A DNA stretch of 64,000 nt from Gammaproteobacteria bacterium. GTDB taxonomy: Bacteria; Pseudomonadota; Gammaproteobacteria; Chromatiales; Chromatiaceae. Below the pieces are notes generated by a model that was given only the letters and a program-made list of their open reading frames with translations, was not told where the DNA came from and ran no database searches. The stretch's first letter is position 1; every line of letters starts with the position of its first letter. This document shows, in pieces, positions 29,030-40,810 of this stretch. Location: assembly GCA_030065815.1 (NCBI GenBank), contig JASJCU010000002.1, forward strand, positions 30,920-94,919, in the 5' to 3' direction. The position numbers and the translations under genes were made by a program.

Positions 29030-29058
29030 TTGACAGGCCCGGCGGAGATCACCATAAT
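29030..29058 (+). promoter_or_regulatory. Sigma-70 promoter for rpsT
   Basis: Consensus TTGACA (29030-29035), 17 bases, then CATAAT (29053-29058). This is the strongest sigma-70 promoter visible in the window and fits a ribosomal protein gene. The start of rpsT is about 35 bases after the expected transcript start. Confidence 0.85.
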
Positions 29059-29098
29059 TCGCGGTCTTTCGAAAAGCCGATGTCCCAGGAGAGCTGAA

Positions 29099-29359
29099 TT
29101 GGCCAACTCAGTACAAGCCCGCAAGCGCGCGCGCCAGGCCGAGAAGCGTCGCCAGCACAATGCCGGTCGCCGCAGCATGATGCGCACCGAGCTCAAGAAG
29201 GTCGACGCCGCGATCGCCGCCGGCGACAAGTCCGCTGCCGAGGACGCCTACAAGTCGGCGGTACCGGTGCTCGACAGCCTGGCGACCAAGGGCCTGATCC
29301 ACAAGAACAAGGCCGCACGCCACAAGAGCCGGCTGAACGCCAAGATCCGCGCGCTGTAA
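29099..29359 (+). CDS. rpsT: 30S ribosomal protein S20
   Basis: An 86-residue protein that binds 16S rRNA early in 30S assembly. It begins (M)[17 protein letters not shown], the canonical S20 start, and continues with MMRTELKK and ends with [13 protein letters not shown]. The initiator is TTG at 29099, preceded by AGGAGA; E. coli rpsT also uses UUG, which is tied to autogenous control of S20. It is monocistronic, with its own promoter and a terminator at 29386. Confidence 0.96.
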   Translation: MANSVQARKRARQAEKRRQHNAGRRSMMRTELKKVDAAIAAGDKSAAEDAYKSAVPVLDSLATKGLIHKNKAARHKSRLNAKIRAL

Positions 29360-29385
29360 CGGCGCCCTGGCGACCGAAACGACAG

Positions 29386-29411
29386 AAGCCGGCCATAGCG
29401 CCGGCTTTTTT
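29386..29411 (+). terminator. Rho-independent terminator of rpsT
   Basis: AAGCCGGC (29386-29393) pairs with GCCGGCTT (29400-29407) around a 6-nt loop and runs into six T residues. It lies 27 bases after the rpsT stop. Confidence 0.9.
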
Positions 29412-29433
29412 CCTGGCCGAGGCCTGACAGCAC

Positions 29434-29451
29434 TGTAGGCTTTTTCCTACA
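29434..29451. promoter_or_regulatory. GacA/UvrY-type palindrome upstream of the sRNA
   Basis: TGTAGG, six bases, CCTACA: a perfect 18-bp palindrome that matches the known GacA upstream activating sequence TGTAAG-N6-CTTACA at 10 of 12 positions. It lies about 60-70 bases before the predicted 5' end of the GGA-rich RNA, a distance like that at Pseudomonas rsmY. No gacA or gacS gene is in the window. Confidence 0.65.
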
Positions 29452-29507
29452 CCACGACCCGATCCAGGTTATTCCCACGCCGGGTGTGGGTATTGGAGAA
29501 TGTATCT

Positions 29508-29628
29508 GTCGTCCACAAGGATGCAAAGGACTGTCAATTGCGCCCGGAGGCGCCGCAGGGACCAAGGATTTGCCAACCAAGCCTGACGACACTAAACCCC
29601 GAGCGTAGGGATGCGTTCGGGGTTTTTT
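29508..29628 (+). ncRNA. Candidate CsrA/RsmA-sequestering sRNA (RsmY/CsrB-type)
   Basis: About 120 bases contain six GGA motifs (29519, 29528, 29546, 29559, 29566, 29609). The GGA at 29546 sits in the loop of GCGCC-CGGA-GGCGC (29540-29553). The GGA at 29609 lies in the loop (UAGGGAUG) of the terminator, whose 11-bp stem is 29595-29605 with 29614-29624, followed by Ts to 29628. GTCGTC (29508-29513) can pair with GACGAC (29585-29590) to close the 5' part. Such an array of GGA loops is how RsmY/RsmZ/CsrB RNAs trap CsrA/RsmA. No ORF competes. The 5' end is estimated; the -10 is not clear. Confidence 0.7.
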
Positions 29629-29664
29629 CTGCGCGCCGTTGGAACAGGCCCGGGCCCGCCCTTT

Positions 29665-29851
29665 GTACGCGCATTCGGCCAACCTGGGTGTTCACCGCCG
29701 CCGTGGCGCCGACCCGAAGCGCGAGCCATAGCCGCAGCCGTGGCCTGAGTGACAGCCAGGCCGCAGCCAGCGAGAAACCGCAGGCCTACGCACAGCACGG
29801 CGCGGGGTGGCAACGGCAAGGTCCGGTTGTTCGCCGCAGCTGACGAAAACC
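29665..29851 (+). repeat. Dispersed intergenic repeat, copy A
   Basis: This stretch between the sRNA terminator and proB aligns along its whole length with the reverse complement of 54620-54812. Shared words include GCATTCGG, GTGGCGCC, CATAGCCG, GAGCGAGAAA-like (AGCGAGAAA), CGCAGG and CAACGGCAA, with small gaps. By eye roughly two thirds of positions agree. No ORF is shared, so this looks like a non-coding repeat family. Confidence 0.7.
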
Positions 29852-29907
29852 ATAGAAGTGTCCGATCGGCACAGGGCTGGCGCTGGTCGGCCCAGGCCAT
29901 ACGCCGG

Positions 29908-32437
<2,530 letters not shown>

Positions 32438-32450
32438 GCTCTGCTACTCC

Positions 32451-32765
32451 TCAACCGGCGCTGATACCGGTGACTTCGATCTCGGTGAATGCCTGGCGAT
32501 GGCCCTGACGCTTCAGGTGGTGCTTGCGACGACGGAACTTGATGATCCTGACCTTCTTGCCGCGACCGTGCGCCTTGACCGTCGCCGTGACCCTGCCACC
32601 GTCGACGTACGGCGAACCGACCTTGATGTCGTCGCCGTCGGCGACCATCAGGACCTTGTCGAGTTCGACGCTGGCGCCCTCGTCGGCCTCGATCTTCTCG
32701 ATCTTGAGCGTCGAGCCCTGGGCGACCCGGTATTGTTTGCCCCCGGTCTGGATGACGGCGTACAT
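32451..32765 (-). CDS. rplU: 50S ribosomal protein L21
   Basis: A 104-residue protein that binds 23S rRNA. It begins [14 protein letters not shown], the canonical L21 start, and has [16 protein letters not shown] and FTEIEVTGI near the end. ATG 32765 is chosen on that basis; upstream in-frame ATGs would add non-family residues. It has a good sigma-70 promoter at 32843-32871. Confidence 0.98.
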   Translation of the reverse strand: MYAVIQTGGKQYRVAQGSTLKIEKIEADEGASVELDKVLMVADGDDIKVGSPYVDGGRVTATVKAHGRGKKVRIIKFRRRKHHLKRQGHRQAFTEIEVTGISAG

Positions 32766-32842
32766 GACCGCATGAACTCCCCGAATTTGCTGATCGGACC
32801 GGGGCACGCACAGCGCGGGCGCCTCCGGCGGAAAGACGCGAA

Positions 32843-32871
32843 ATTCTATAGAGCCGGCGAGACGCCGTCAA
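32843..32871 (-). promoter_or_regulatory. Sigma-70 promoter for rplU-rpmA
   Basis: On the minus strand: TTGACG (32866-32871), 17 bases, TAGAAT (32843-32848). The transcript would start near 32836, giving a leader of about 70 bases before rplU. Confidence 0.75.
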
Positions 32872-32906
32872 GGCGCCCCGGTACCCCGGGCGCAGCGGCG
32901 CGGCGC

Positions 32907-32936
32907 TTGACAGCCGAAAACCCCCTTACCTACGAT
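32907..32936 (+). promoter_or_regulatory. Sigma-70 promoter for ispB
   Basis: TTGACA (32907-32912), 18 bases, TACGAT (32931-32936), about 35 bases before the ispB ATG. It diverges from the rplU promoter. Confidence 0.65.
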
Positions 32937-32971
32937 GCGCGGCAGTTTTTTGCCCCGCATTCCCGCCACTT

Positions 32972-33940
32972 ATGCAGTTTTCCCAGATCCGCGAGCTGAT
33001 CGAGGACGATTTTCGGGCCACCGACGCCTGCATTCTCGACCACCTCAGCTCCGACGTCGTGCTGATCAATCAGATCGGCCACTACATCGTCAACAGCGGT
33101 GGGAAACGCCTTCGCCCGATGATAACGCTGCTGTCAGCGCGCGCGCTCGGCTACGACGGCCAACAGCACATCAAGCTCGCGGCGATCGTCGAGTTCATCC
33201 ATACCGCGACGCTGCTGCACGACGACGTCGTCGACGGCTCGGACCAGCGCCGCAGCCGCGACACCGCGAACGCGGTGTGGGGCAACGCGCCGAGCGTGCT
33301 GGTCGGCGACTTCCTGTACTCGCGGTCGTTCGAGATGATGGTCGCGGTCGACTCGATGCGGATCATGGAGGTGCTGGCACACGCGACCAACCGGATCGCC
33401 GAGGGCGAGGTGCTGCAGCTGCTCAACTGCAACGACCCGGATACCGACGAGGCGCGTTACCGCGAGGTGATCCTGCGCAAGACCGCGACGCTGTTCGAGG
33501 CCGGCGCCCGTCTCGGCGCGATCATCAGTGGCAGCGGGCGCAACGTCGAGGATGCCATGGCCACCTATGGCCTGCATCTCGGCATGGCTTTCCAGATGAT
33601 CGATGACGCACTCGATTACGGCGCATCCGGCGATGACATCGGCAAGAACATCGGCGACGACCTCGCCGAGGGCAAGCCGACCCTGCCGTTGATCCGGGCG
33701 ATCACCCAGAGCGACGCGCCGACCCGCGAACGGCTGCGCGGCATCATCGAAAACGGCGGCAGCGACGACGTCGCCGCGGTCCGCACGGCGATTGAATCGA
33801 CCGACGCGATCGCTTACACTGCGCGGCTCGCGACGGAGGAGGCCACCAAGGCCAAACAGGCCCTGCAGCCGCTCCCGGCATCGCCGTTTCGCGACGCGCT
33901 CGCGGCACTGGCCGATTTTTCGGTCGACCGGTCATTCTGA
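32972..33940 (+). CDS. ispB: Octaprenyl/polyprenyl diphosphate synthase
   Basis: A 322-residue trans-prenyltransferase that builds the ubiquinone side chain from isopentenyl diphosphate. The first Asp-rich motif is D84-D85-V-V-D88 in LLHDDVVDGSDQRR; the second is DDALDYG near residue 205. GGKRLRPMI and GEVLQL are family blocks. The length matches E. coli IspB (323). The chain length of the product is inferred from the family. tRNA-Pro follows 12 bases after the stop. Confidence 0.95.
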   Translation: MQFSQIRELIEDDFRATDACILDHLSSDVVLINQIGHYIVNSGGKRLRPMITLLSARALGYDGQQHIKLAAIVEFIHTATLLHDDVVDGSDQRRSRDTANAVWGNAPSVLVGDFLYSRSFEMMVAVDSMRIMEVLAHATNRIAEGEVLQLLNCNDPDTDEARYREVILRKTATLFEAGARLGAIISGSGRNVEDAMATYGLHLGMAFQMIDDALDYGASGDDIGKNIGDDLAEGKPTLPLIRAITQSDAPTRERLRGIIENGGSDDVAAVRTAIESTDAIAYTARLATEEATKAKQALQPLPASPFRDALAALADFSVDRSF

Positions 33941-33952
33941 CGCGACCGACAT

Positions 33953-34029
33953 CGGAGTGTAGCTCAGCTTGGTAGAGCACCGTCTTCGGGAGGCGGGGGT
34001 CGAAGGTTCAAATCCTTTCACTCCGACCA
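33953..34029 (+). tRNA. tRNA-Pro (CGG)
   Basis: A 77-nt cloverleaf with encoded CCA. The acceptor CGGAGTG pairs with CACTCCG; the anticodon loop is TTCGGGA with anticodon CGG; the T-arm contains GGTTCAAATCC. It lies just after ispB and before a strong terminator. Confidence 0.96.
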
Positions 34030-34035
34030 ACAGCG

Positions 34036-34065
34036 CAAAGCAGCCCTCGCGGCTGCTTTGTTTTT
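34036..34065 (+). terminator. Terminator after tRNA-Pro
   Basis: CAAAGCAGCC (34036-34045) pairs perfectly with GGCTGCTTTG (34051-34060), with a 5-nt loop and five Ts after it. Confidence 0.92.
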
Positions 34066-34410
34066 ACTGCCTGCCCCCGACCCCAGCGACGAATGCCGGC
34101 GCATGGTCCGGCGTTTCGGACACCGGCCGCGCGCTCGGCCGGCGGTGAATCCCGACCCCCGCGGTCGCGGTAGGTGTTTTGGGCAACGGCCGGTCGGCAG
34201 CCGCGACTCGCCTGCCGGCCGATGCGTCGTCCGTCGCGACCCAGGCGGGCCGCGAGGTGCCGCTGGCGTTGTGGCCTGCCGATGATCGGCGCGGCGACAT
34301 GCCCCGCCGGCATCGTTGCGAACCCATCGCTGCGCGGCCACGCGACGTCGGCGGCCCGCCGCGATCGCCCCGCCCCCCCGGCCGGCCCCGCGTCGGGCAC
34401 GGCGCGCATC
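34066..34410. other. GC-rich gap between tRNA-Pro and amtB, no supported gene
   Basis: Open frames run through this stretch on both strands, as expected for very GC-rich DNA. None has a binding site or a protein-like composition. I see no repeat shared with other parts of the window. Confidence 0.35.
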
Positions 34411-34438
34411 AAAAACAAGGGGCGGCCGACGCCGCCCC
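34411..34438 (-). terminator. Terminator of amtB
   Basis: GGGGCGGC (34419-34426) pairs with GCCGCCCC (34431-34438) around a 4-nt loop; on the minus strand TTGTTTTTG follows. It lies about 25 bases after the amtB stop. Confidence 0.88.
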
Positions 34439-34461
34439 ATTTTGGTTTCGCTGCGCCGCGC

Positions 34462-35763
34462 CTACAGGTTGTCGTATCCGCGCTCCTCGTGCATCGTGAT
34501 ATCGAGGCCCTGGATCTCGTCCTCCTCGCTGACGCGCAGGCCGACCATGGCACCGACGACCTTCAGGATCACCCAGGTAACGAGCGCCGTGAACACGACG
34601 GTCGCGGCGACGCCGACGAACTGCACCCAGAGCTGGCCGCCCATGCCGCTGATGCCATCGGCAAAGCCGTAGCCGCTGAACACGCCGAGCCCGGTCGACG
34701 CGAACACGCCGACCATCATCGTGCCGAGCATGCCGCCGACGCCGTGGACCGGGAACACGTCGAGCGAGTCGTCGATCTTGAGCACGCGCTTGATGAACAG
34801 CGTGGCATTGAAACAGATGAAGCCGGCGAGGATACCGATGACCAGTGCACCGGCCGGGCCGACGAATCCGGACGCCGGCGTTATCGTGCCGAGTCCGGCG
34901 ACCATGCCGGTGACAGCGCCGAGTGCGCTGGGCTTGCCGAAGCGCACCCACTCCGAGGCCATCCACATCATTGCCCCGGCGGCAGCCGAGATGTGCGTGA
35001 CCAGCATCGCCATCGCGGCGTCGCCGTTGGCGGCCAGCGCGCTGCCACCGTTGAAACCGAACCAGCCGACCCACAGCATGCCCGCGCCCATGACCGACAT
35101 CGTCATGTTGTGCGGCGGCATCGCCGTGGTCGGGAAGCCGCGCCGCGGACCGAGAACGAGCGCCGCGACCAGCGCCGCGACACCAGCCGTGATGTGCACG
35201 ACGGTACCACCGGCAAAGTCGTACAGGCCCATCTGGCCGAGCCAGCCACCGCCCCAGACCCAGTGGGTGATCGGCACGTAGACCAACAGCAGCCACAGCG
35301 CGCTGAACAGCAGCATCGCCGAGAACTTCATGCGCTCGGCGAAACCGCCGATGATCAGCGCGGGCGTGATGATCGCAAACGTCATCTGGAACAGCATGAA
35401 CAGCGACTCGGGGATGTCGCCGGACAGGGTCTCGCGGCCGATGTCGGCCATCAGCACGTGGCTGAAATCACCGATATAGGCGTTGCCCTCACCGAAGGCC
35501 AGCGAATAGCCGACGATCAGCCACAGGATGGACACGACGCCGGCGATCGCGAAGCACTGCATCAGCACCGACAGGACGTTCTTGCTGCGCACCAGGCCGC
35601 CGTAGAACAGTGCCAGTCCGGGCAGGGTCATGAACAGCACCAGGGCCGTGGAGGTCAGTATCCACGCCGTGTTGCTGCCGCTGGCCGCATCCTCGGCCAG
35701 GCTTATGGCGGGCATGGTCAGCATGGCGCTTGCCACGGCCAGTCGCTTCGCGGTCGCTCTCAT
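34462..35763 (-). CDS. amtB: Ammonium transporter
   Basis: A 433-residue inner-membrane channel for ammonium/ammonia. Residues 1-23 are a signal peptide (MLTMPAISLAEDA), as in E. coli AmtB. Eleven helices follow, with LPGLALFYGGLVRSKNVLS, VHITAGVAALVAALVLG holding the first pore His, GGMLGTMMVGVFA and the C-terminal LDITMHEERGYD tail that contacts GlnK. It is usually paired with glnK, but no glnK gene precedes it here. Upstream an NtrC/IHF/sigma-54 promoter is visible, so it should be induced by nitrogen limitation. Confidence 0.97.
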   Translation of the reverse strand: MRATAKRLAVASAMLTMPAISLAEDAASGSNTAWILTSTALVLFMTLPGLALFYGGLVRSKNVLSVLMQCFAIAGVVSILWLIVGYSLAFGEGNAYIGDFSHVLMADIGRETLSGDIPESLFMLFQMTFAIITPALIIGGFAERMKFSAMLLFSALWLLLVYVPITHWVWGGGWLGQMGLYDFAGGTVVHITAGVAALVAALVLGPRRGFPTTAMPPHNMTMSVMGAGMLWVGWFGFNGGSALAANGDAAMAMLVTHISAAAGAMMWMASEWVRFGKPSALGAVTGMVAGLGTITPASGFVGPAGALVIGILAGFICFNATLFIKRVLKIDDSLDVFPVHGVGGMLGTMMVGVFASTGLGVFSGYGFADGISGMGGQLWVQFVGVAATVVFTALVTWVILKVVGAMVGLRVSEEDEIQGLDITMHEERGYDNL

Positions 35764-35825
35764 TGGTCTTCGCCTCTTCAGATCCGGAGTTCTTGTATGG
35801 GCCCCGACGGGGTGACCGAAGCGTA

Positions 35826-35841
35826 TGCACCAAACATGCCA
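35826..35841 (-). promoter_or_regulatory. Sigma-54 promoter (-24/-12) of amtB
   Basis: On the minus strand TGGCATGTTTGGTGCA fits TGGCACG-N4-TTGCA, with the invariant GG and GC ten bases apart (GG at 35839-35840, GC at 35827-35828). Transcription should start near 35815, about 50 bases before the amtB ATG. Confidence 0.8.
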
Positions 35842-35846
35842 CGGCA

Positions 35847-35859
35847 TAAGTATTTGATT
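35847..35859 (-). promoter_or_regulatory. IHF site between NtrC and sigma-54 sites
   Basis: AATCAAATACTTA on the minus strand fits WATCAA-N4-TTR completely and is next to an AT-rich stretch. Its place between the enhancer and the -24 box is the usual one for an IHF bend. Confidence 0.65.
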
Positions 35860-35904
35860 GTGAATTAATTTAGCGCAGAGGCACCCGTAATGGGCGTGGA
35901 TTGA

Positions 35905-35920
35905 GCACCATATTGGTGCA
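35905..35920. promoter_or_regulatory. NtrC-type enhancer site
   Basis: TGCACC-N5-GGTGC on the minus strand matches the NtrC consensus (GCAC-N7-GTGC core). Its centre lies about 97 bases before the expected amtB transcript start, in the usual range for an NtrC enhancer. A second full site is not obvious. Confidence 0.75.
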
Positions 35921-35950
35921 GTTTCGACGGCGAATGCTCTTTTGTTGTGC

Positions 35951-35988
35951 AAAAAAATGGCCGGCGCCCTGTTTCCGGGCGCCGGCCA
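35951..35988 (-). terminator. Terminator for the ychF-tRNA-Met transcript
   Basis: A perfect 12-bp stem (35958-35969 with 35977-35988) with a 7-nt loop is followed on the minus strand by seven Ts. It lies upstream of the amtB control region and would stop minus-strand transcripts from tRNA-Met and ychF. Between it and the tRNA (35989-36299) I see no gene. Confidence 0.9.
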
Positions 35989-36299
35989 GTCACCAAGGGG
36001 AGTCTCAACGAACGTTGCGTTCGTCGGGGGCATCGTGCCCGCAACAGATCGGACCCGGGCTCGCGGGAAAAAGTTTCACGGCGATTGTTACGAAACTGTG
36101 ACGTCGAGCACGACCGACCGACCGCGGCAGCCGGCGATCTTCACCACCGGATCGCGCGGCGGCGGCAAGGCCGCGGACCACCGCCGGCCGACCGCGCGCC
36201 ACGCGAGCCGCTCGGCGGCAGGCGCCGACCCCGTGTCGTCGGATTCACCGATGGCGAGGCGCGAACAGGCCGCGCCTGGGTGGCCGGCCAACGGGAGGA

Positions 36300-36376
36300 T
36301 GGTAGCAAGGGGCGGAATCGAACCGCCGACCCCCGCATTATGAGTGCGGTGCTCTAACCAGCTGAGCTACCTTGCC
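36300..36376 (-). tRNA. tRNA-Met (CAT)
   Basis: A 77-nt cloverleaf with encoded CCA. The anticodon loop is CTCATAA (anticodon CAT) and the D-arm reads AGCTCAGCTGGTTAGAGC. The first base is G, not the C1-A72 mismatch of initiators, so it is an elongator Met; an Ile2 tRNA with lysidine-modified CAT cannot be excluded. The first pair would be G-U. It lies 56 bases after ychF. Confidence 0.9.
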
Positions 36377-36432
36377 AAATTAAGGCGCGCGACTATACAG
36401 CCTGGGCCGAGCCAGTGTCAATTTGCCGGCGA

Positions 36433-37524
<1,092 letters not shown>

Positions 37525-37591
37525 GACCCGACTCCGCTGAGCGCGCTGCAAAAGGTCGGCAAGGATAGCGGAAAAGCGCGGCGGCGAGAAC

Positions 37592-39034
37592 TCAGGCGCC
37601 GCTGTCGGCGCGGTTGTAGACGTCTTCGTAGCGCACGATGTCGTCCTCACCGAGGTACGATCCGGACTGCACCTCGATGATCTCGAGCGCGATCGTGCCC
37701 GGGTTCTCGAGGCGGTGGCGGGTGCCGATCGGGATGTAGGTCGACTGGTTCTCGGTCAGCAGGAAGGTGTTGTCGTCGCAGGTGACGCGCGCGGTGCCGC
37801 TGACGACGATCCAGTGCTCGGCGCGGTGGTGGTGCATCTGCATCGACAGCGAGGCCCCGGGATTGACCGACAGGCGCTTGACCTGGAAACGCTCACCGAT
37901 GTCCATGCCCTCGTACGATCCCCAGGGCCGGTGCACGCGGCGGTGGAACTCGCTCTCGCAGCGCCCCTCGGCGTCGAGCCGTTCGGTGACCCGCTTGACG
38001 TCCTGCGCGTGCGCCTTGTCGGCGACCAGGATCGCATCCGAGGTCTCGACGACGATCAGGTCGCGCACGCCGACGGCGGCGACCATGCGGTGGTGCGCAT
38101 GCAGCAGGTTGTCGCCGGCGTCGACCGCGATCACGTCACCGTGGCAGGCGTTGCCGGCATCGTCGCGCGGCGACACGTCCCATAGCGCGGCCCAGGCACC
38201 GATGTCCGACCAGCCGGCGTCGAGCGGCACGACCAGGCATTCGCCGCGCTCGCGCGACAGCGGTTCCATGACCGCGTAGTCGATGGAGTCAGACGGTGAC
38301 GCGGCAAACGCGTGTTCGTCGACCCGGTAGAAATCCAGGTCGCGCTGCCCGTTGTCGTAGGCCTCGCGCACCGCGGCGAGGATGTCGGGACGCATGCGCT
38401 CGATCAACGCCAGCCAGCGCGACGCGCGCAGCACGAAGATGCCGCTGTTCCACAGGTAGTCGCCGCTGGCGAGGTAGCGCTCGGCGGTCTCGAGATCGGG
38501 TTTCTCGACGAACGCGTCCAGCGCGAGCGTCTGCGGGTCGACCGACGCGCCGGCACGGATGTAGCCGAAGCCGGTCTCGGGTGCGTTGGGCACGATACCG
38601 AAGGTGACGACCTTGCCCGCCGCCGCATGCGGTAGACCGGCATTGACGGCGCGCGTGAACGCGGCGACGTCTTTGACGACATGATCGGCGGGCATAACGA
38701 TCAGCACCGGATCGTCGCTCGCGGTGTCGAGTGCGGCGAGAGTCAGCGCCGGCGCCGTATTGCGACCGACCGGTTCGAGCAGGATGCTGCCCGCGGCGTG
38801 ACCGCTGCTACGTAGCTGCTCGGCGACCAGGAAGCGATGCGCGTCGTTGCAGACGATCAGCGGCGGCGCGACCTCGATGCCATCGTCGAGACCGTCCAGC
38901 CGGGCGGCCGTCGCCTGCAACAGCGAGGTATCATCAACCAACGACAGGAACTGCTTGGGATAGGCGCGCCGCGACAACGGCCACAGGCGCGTGCCCGATC
39001 CACCGGACAGGATGACAGGTTGGAGAATCGTCAC
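37592..39034 (-). CDS. manC: Mannose-1-phosphate guanylyltransferase / mannose-6-phosphate isomerase
   Basis: A bifunctional enzyme of about 480 residues that supplies GDP-mannose for polysaccharide. The nucleotidyltransferase part begins [25 protein letters not shown] and has [10 protein letters not shown] and [10 protein letters not shown]. The cupin isomerase part (about 360-480) has [24 protein letters not shown] and [17 protein letters not shown]. It is close to P. aeruginosa AlgA. I use GTG 39034; TTG 39040 would add two residues. No other polysaccharide gene is near; it follows the chemotaxis cluster after 88 bases. Confidence 0.94.
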   Translation of the reverse strand: MTILQPVILSGGSGTRLWPLSRRAYPKQFLSLVDDTSLLQATAARLDGLDDGIEVAPPLIVCNDAHRFLVAEQLRSSGHAAGSILLEPVGRNTAPALTLAALDTASDDPVLIVMPADHVVKDVAAFTRAVNAGLPHAAAGKVVTFGIVPNAPETGFGYIRAGASVDPQTLALDAFVEKPDLETAERYLASGDYLWNSGIFVLRASRWLALIERMRPDILAAVREAYDNGQRDLDFYRVDEHAFAASPSDSIDYAVMEPLSRERGECLVVPLDAGWSDIGAWAALWDVSPRDDAGNACHGDVIAVDAGDNLLHAHHRMVAAVGVRDLIVVETSDAILVADKAHAQDVKRVTERLDAEGRCESEFHRRVHRPWGSYEGMDIGERFQVKRLSVNPGASLSMQMHHHRAEHWIVVSGTARVTCDDNTFLLTENQSTYIPIGTRHRLENPGTIALEIIEVQSGSYLGEDDIVRYEDVYNRADSGA

Positions 39035-39122
39035 CGGCAAGACTCTGCGCTCAGGGGATTTTGGCGCCGATTAGAGCAGTCGCCCGCCGACGCCGTCAAA
39101 CCCCCGACGGGCGACCCCGGCA

Positions 39123-39425
39123 TTACGCGACCTTGAAGATCTTGTCGAAGTTGGCGATGCGCAGTATCTCGCGTACGCCGTCGCTGCCGTTGACCAGTTC
39201 CATGGTTCGATCCTTGTTGCCGTAATCGCGCAGCTGCAACAGCATCCCCATCGCCGAACTGTCCATGTACTCGGTGTTCTTGAGATCGACGACGAAGACC
39301 TTTTCGCCACGCGGGTGCTGCTTGTAGGCGCGCAGAAAGTCCTGATGCGCAGCGAAGTCGAACCGCCCGTCGACATGGATCGTCACGACGTTGCCGTCGC
39401 TGGATTCGGAAGTGGTGATTGTCAT
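39123..39425 (-). CDS. STAS-domain protein (anti-sigma factor antagonist type)
   Basis: A 100-residue single STAS domain. GRFDFAAHQDFLRAY and VVDLKNTEYMDSSAMGMLLQLRD are the SpoIIAA-type core; Ser in MDSSAMG is at the position phosphorylated in SpoIIAA relatives. It has a strong GAGGAGG binding site. It is the last gene of the chemotaxis cluster, 45 bases after the receptor-like gene, so it may act through that protein or through a kinase elsewhere. No anti-sigma kinase or PP2C phosphatase is in the window. Confidence 0.85.
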   Translation of the reverse strand: MTITTSESSDGNVVTIHVDGRFDFAAHQDFLRAYKQHPRGEKVFVVDLKNTEYMDSSAMGMLLQLRDYGNKDRTMELVNGSDGVREILRIANFDKIFKVA

Positions 39426-39470
39426 GTCCTGCCTCCTCTCATTGCCCGATGTTGCATGCCACACGCAACG

Positions 39471-40727
39471 TCAGAAAAACTCTACGTCACCCTCGTCCAT
39501 CGATTTCTGACCGACCGGCTTTCGATCGGCCGCCATCGCCTGAGCGACAAAGCCGTCGAGTTGGCCCTGAAGGTGTTGCACGGCGACCAGGAAATCCTGC
39601 GGCGAGCGCTCCTCCGAATCGCGCAGTTCGCTCAAACCCGTATGCAGGCAGCCAACCAGGCCGTGGATGCGGTCGAGGTGGCGCTCCGAGTACTCGGCAA
39701 GCTGACGGACGATGTCCTCAAACTGGAGCGACCGGACGGCGTCGCCGACCAGCCCGTCGACCTCGCCGCTTATCGTCGACACCGACCCGAGCACCCCCTC
39801 GACGGATGCATTGAGTTCGCTGAGCCGGCCGAGCATCTCGTTTACCCGGGTCTTGGCCGTGATCGCAAAGTTCATGTCCTGGGAGGCGAGACTCTGGATC
39901 GATCCGCGTGCACTGCCGATCGCCTCCACCGCTTCGCCGATCACGGTGCGGATCTCGTCACTGAACCGGTTGGAACGCTTCGACAGGTTGCGCACCTCGT
40001 CGGCGACGACGGCGAACCCGCGCCCGGCCTCGCCGGCCCTCGCAGCCTCGATCGCCGCGTTCAACGCGAGCAGGTTGGTCTGGTCCGCTATCACCTTGAC
40101 GTCGCCGAGCAGGCTGTCGGCGCGACCCATGTGCGTCATCATGTCGTCGATGTGATCGACCATACCCATGCTTTGCGCGCTGGTGTTGACGACGTAGTCG
40201 ACGAAGTAACGCAGCACCTTGTCGGTCTCTTCGGCAAAGCCGCCATTGTCTGGATCGCCTTCGCCATGCTCGCGCATCGACGCGATGATGTCGCCGACCA
40301 GCTCCTTCTGCGCGATCGTGTGCCCATTCAGGCCGTTGAAGGCGCGCTGCAGCGTGTCGACCGCGTCGCCGACCAGTGTCTGAATCTGGCGCAGGTCGCC
40401 ACGCATCTGGTCGACGATGCCGCCGAGGTGTCCGTCGACGTGGTCGACCAGCTCGGTCACGGCATGCTCGACGTCGCGCACGCTGGTGTCGCCCGCGCGA
40501 GCGCTCTCGGCCTCGCCGCTGCTGCGCTGCGTGATCCTCCAGCCGATCGCCCAGGGCAGCGGCACGAGCAGCGGCCACAGCCAGGCCGGGGCGACATCGC
40601 CAAGCCCGCCGGCGACGACCGCCAGCAGCACGGTGCCACCGCCGCCCAGAATCCAGAATGCCGCAGGCGGGCCGCCGGGCCCGGATTCGCGCGTCTCCGT
40701 CGCCTGGTTCGCCGGTTCCTTGTCCAT
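39471..40727 (-). CDS. Receptor-like chemotaxis protein with CheZ-like motif and GDVEFF tail
   Basis: A 418-residue protein with two hydrophobic segments (24-43 and 46-63) and no periplasmic sensor. Residues 215-255 are the MCP signalling tip ([18 protein letters not shown]). Past the tip, [10 protein letters not shown] holds D338-x-x-x-Q342, spaced like the catalytic D143/Q147 pair of E. coli CheZ. The protein ends in EGDVEFF, nearly the same as the tails of CheD and the CheZ-like protein in this cluster. I infer a receptor-like scaffold that may also dephosphorylate CheY. ATG 40727 starts 83 bases after cheB ends. Confidence 0.75.
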   Translation of the reverse strand: MDKEPANQATETRESGPGGPPAAFWILGGGGTVLLAVVAGGLGDVAPAWLWPLLVPLPWAIGWRITQRSSGEAESARAGDTSVRDVEHAVTELVDHVDGHLGGIVDQMRGDLRQIQTLVGDAVDTLQRAFNGLNGHTIAQKELVGDIIASMREHGEGDPDNGGFAEETDKVLRYFVDYVVNTSAQSMGMVDHIDDMMTHMGRADSLLGDVKVIADQTNLLALNAAIEAARAGEAGRGFAVVADEVRNLSKRSNRFSDEIRTVIGEAVEAIGSARGSIQSLASQDMNFAITAKTRVNEMLGRLSELNASVEGVLGSVSTISGEVDGLVGDAVRSLQFEDIVRQLAEYSERHLDRIHGLVGCLHTGLSELRDSEERSPQDFLVAVQHLQGQLDGFVAQAMAADRKPVGQKSMDEGDVEFF

Positions 40728-40810
40728 GGGCCGGTTAGCGGCCTCGGCGTGCGAAGCTTGACCGCGCCGGACGCCGGGCAACGGCGCTGTCTCATCGACG
40801 CCGGGCGAGT

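Noticed and set aside
29480..29590. Possible cyclic di-GMP riboswitch (word GATGCAAAGG)
   Set aside because: The remaining conserved parts of the GEMM aptamer are absent, the terminator is not followed closely by a gene in the same direction, and the GGA-loop sRNA explains the sequence better.
36008..36024. Perfect 7-bp inverted repeat ACGAACG-TTG-CGTTCGT
   Set aside because: No T-run, no adjacent gene start, and no family of sites in the window; it may be an operator but nothing supports one.
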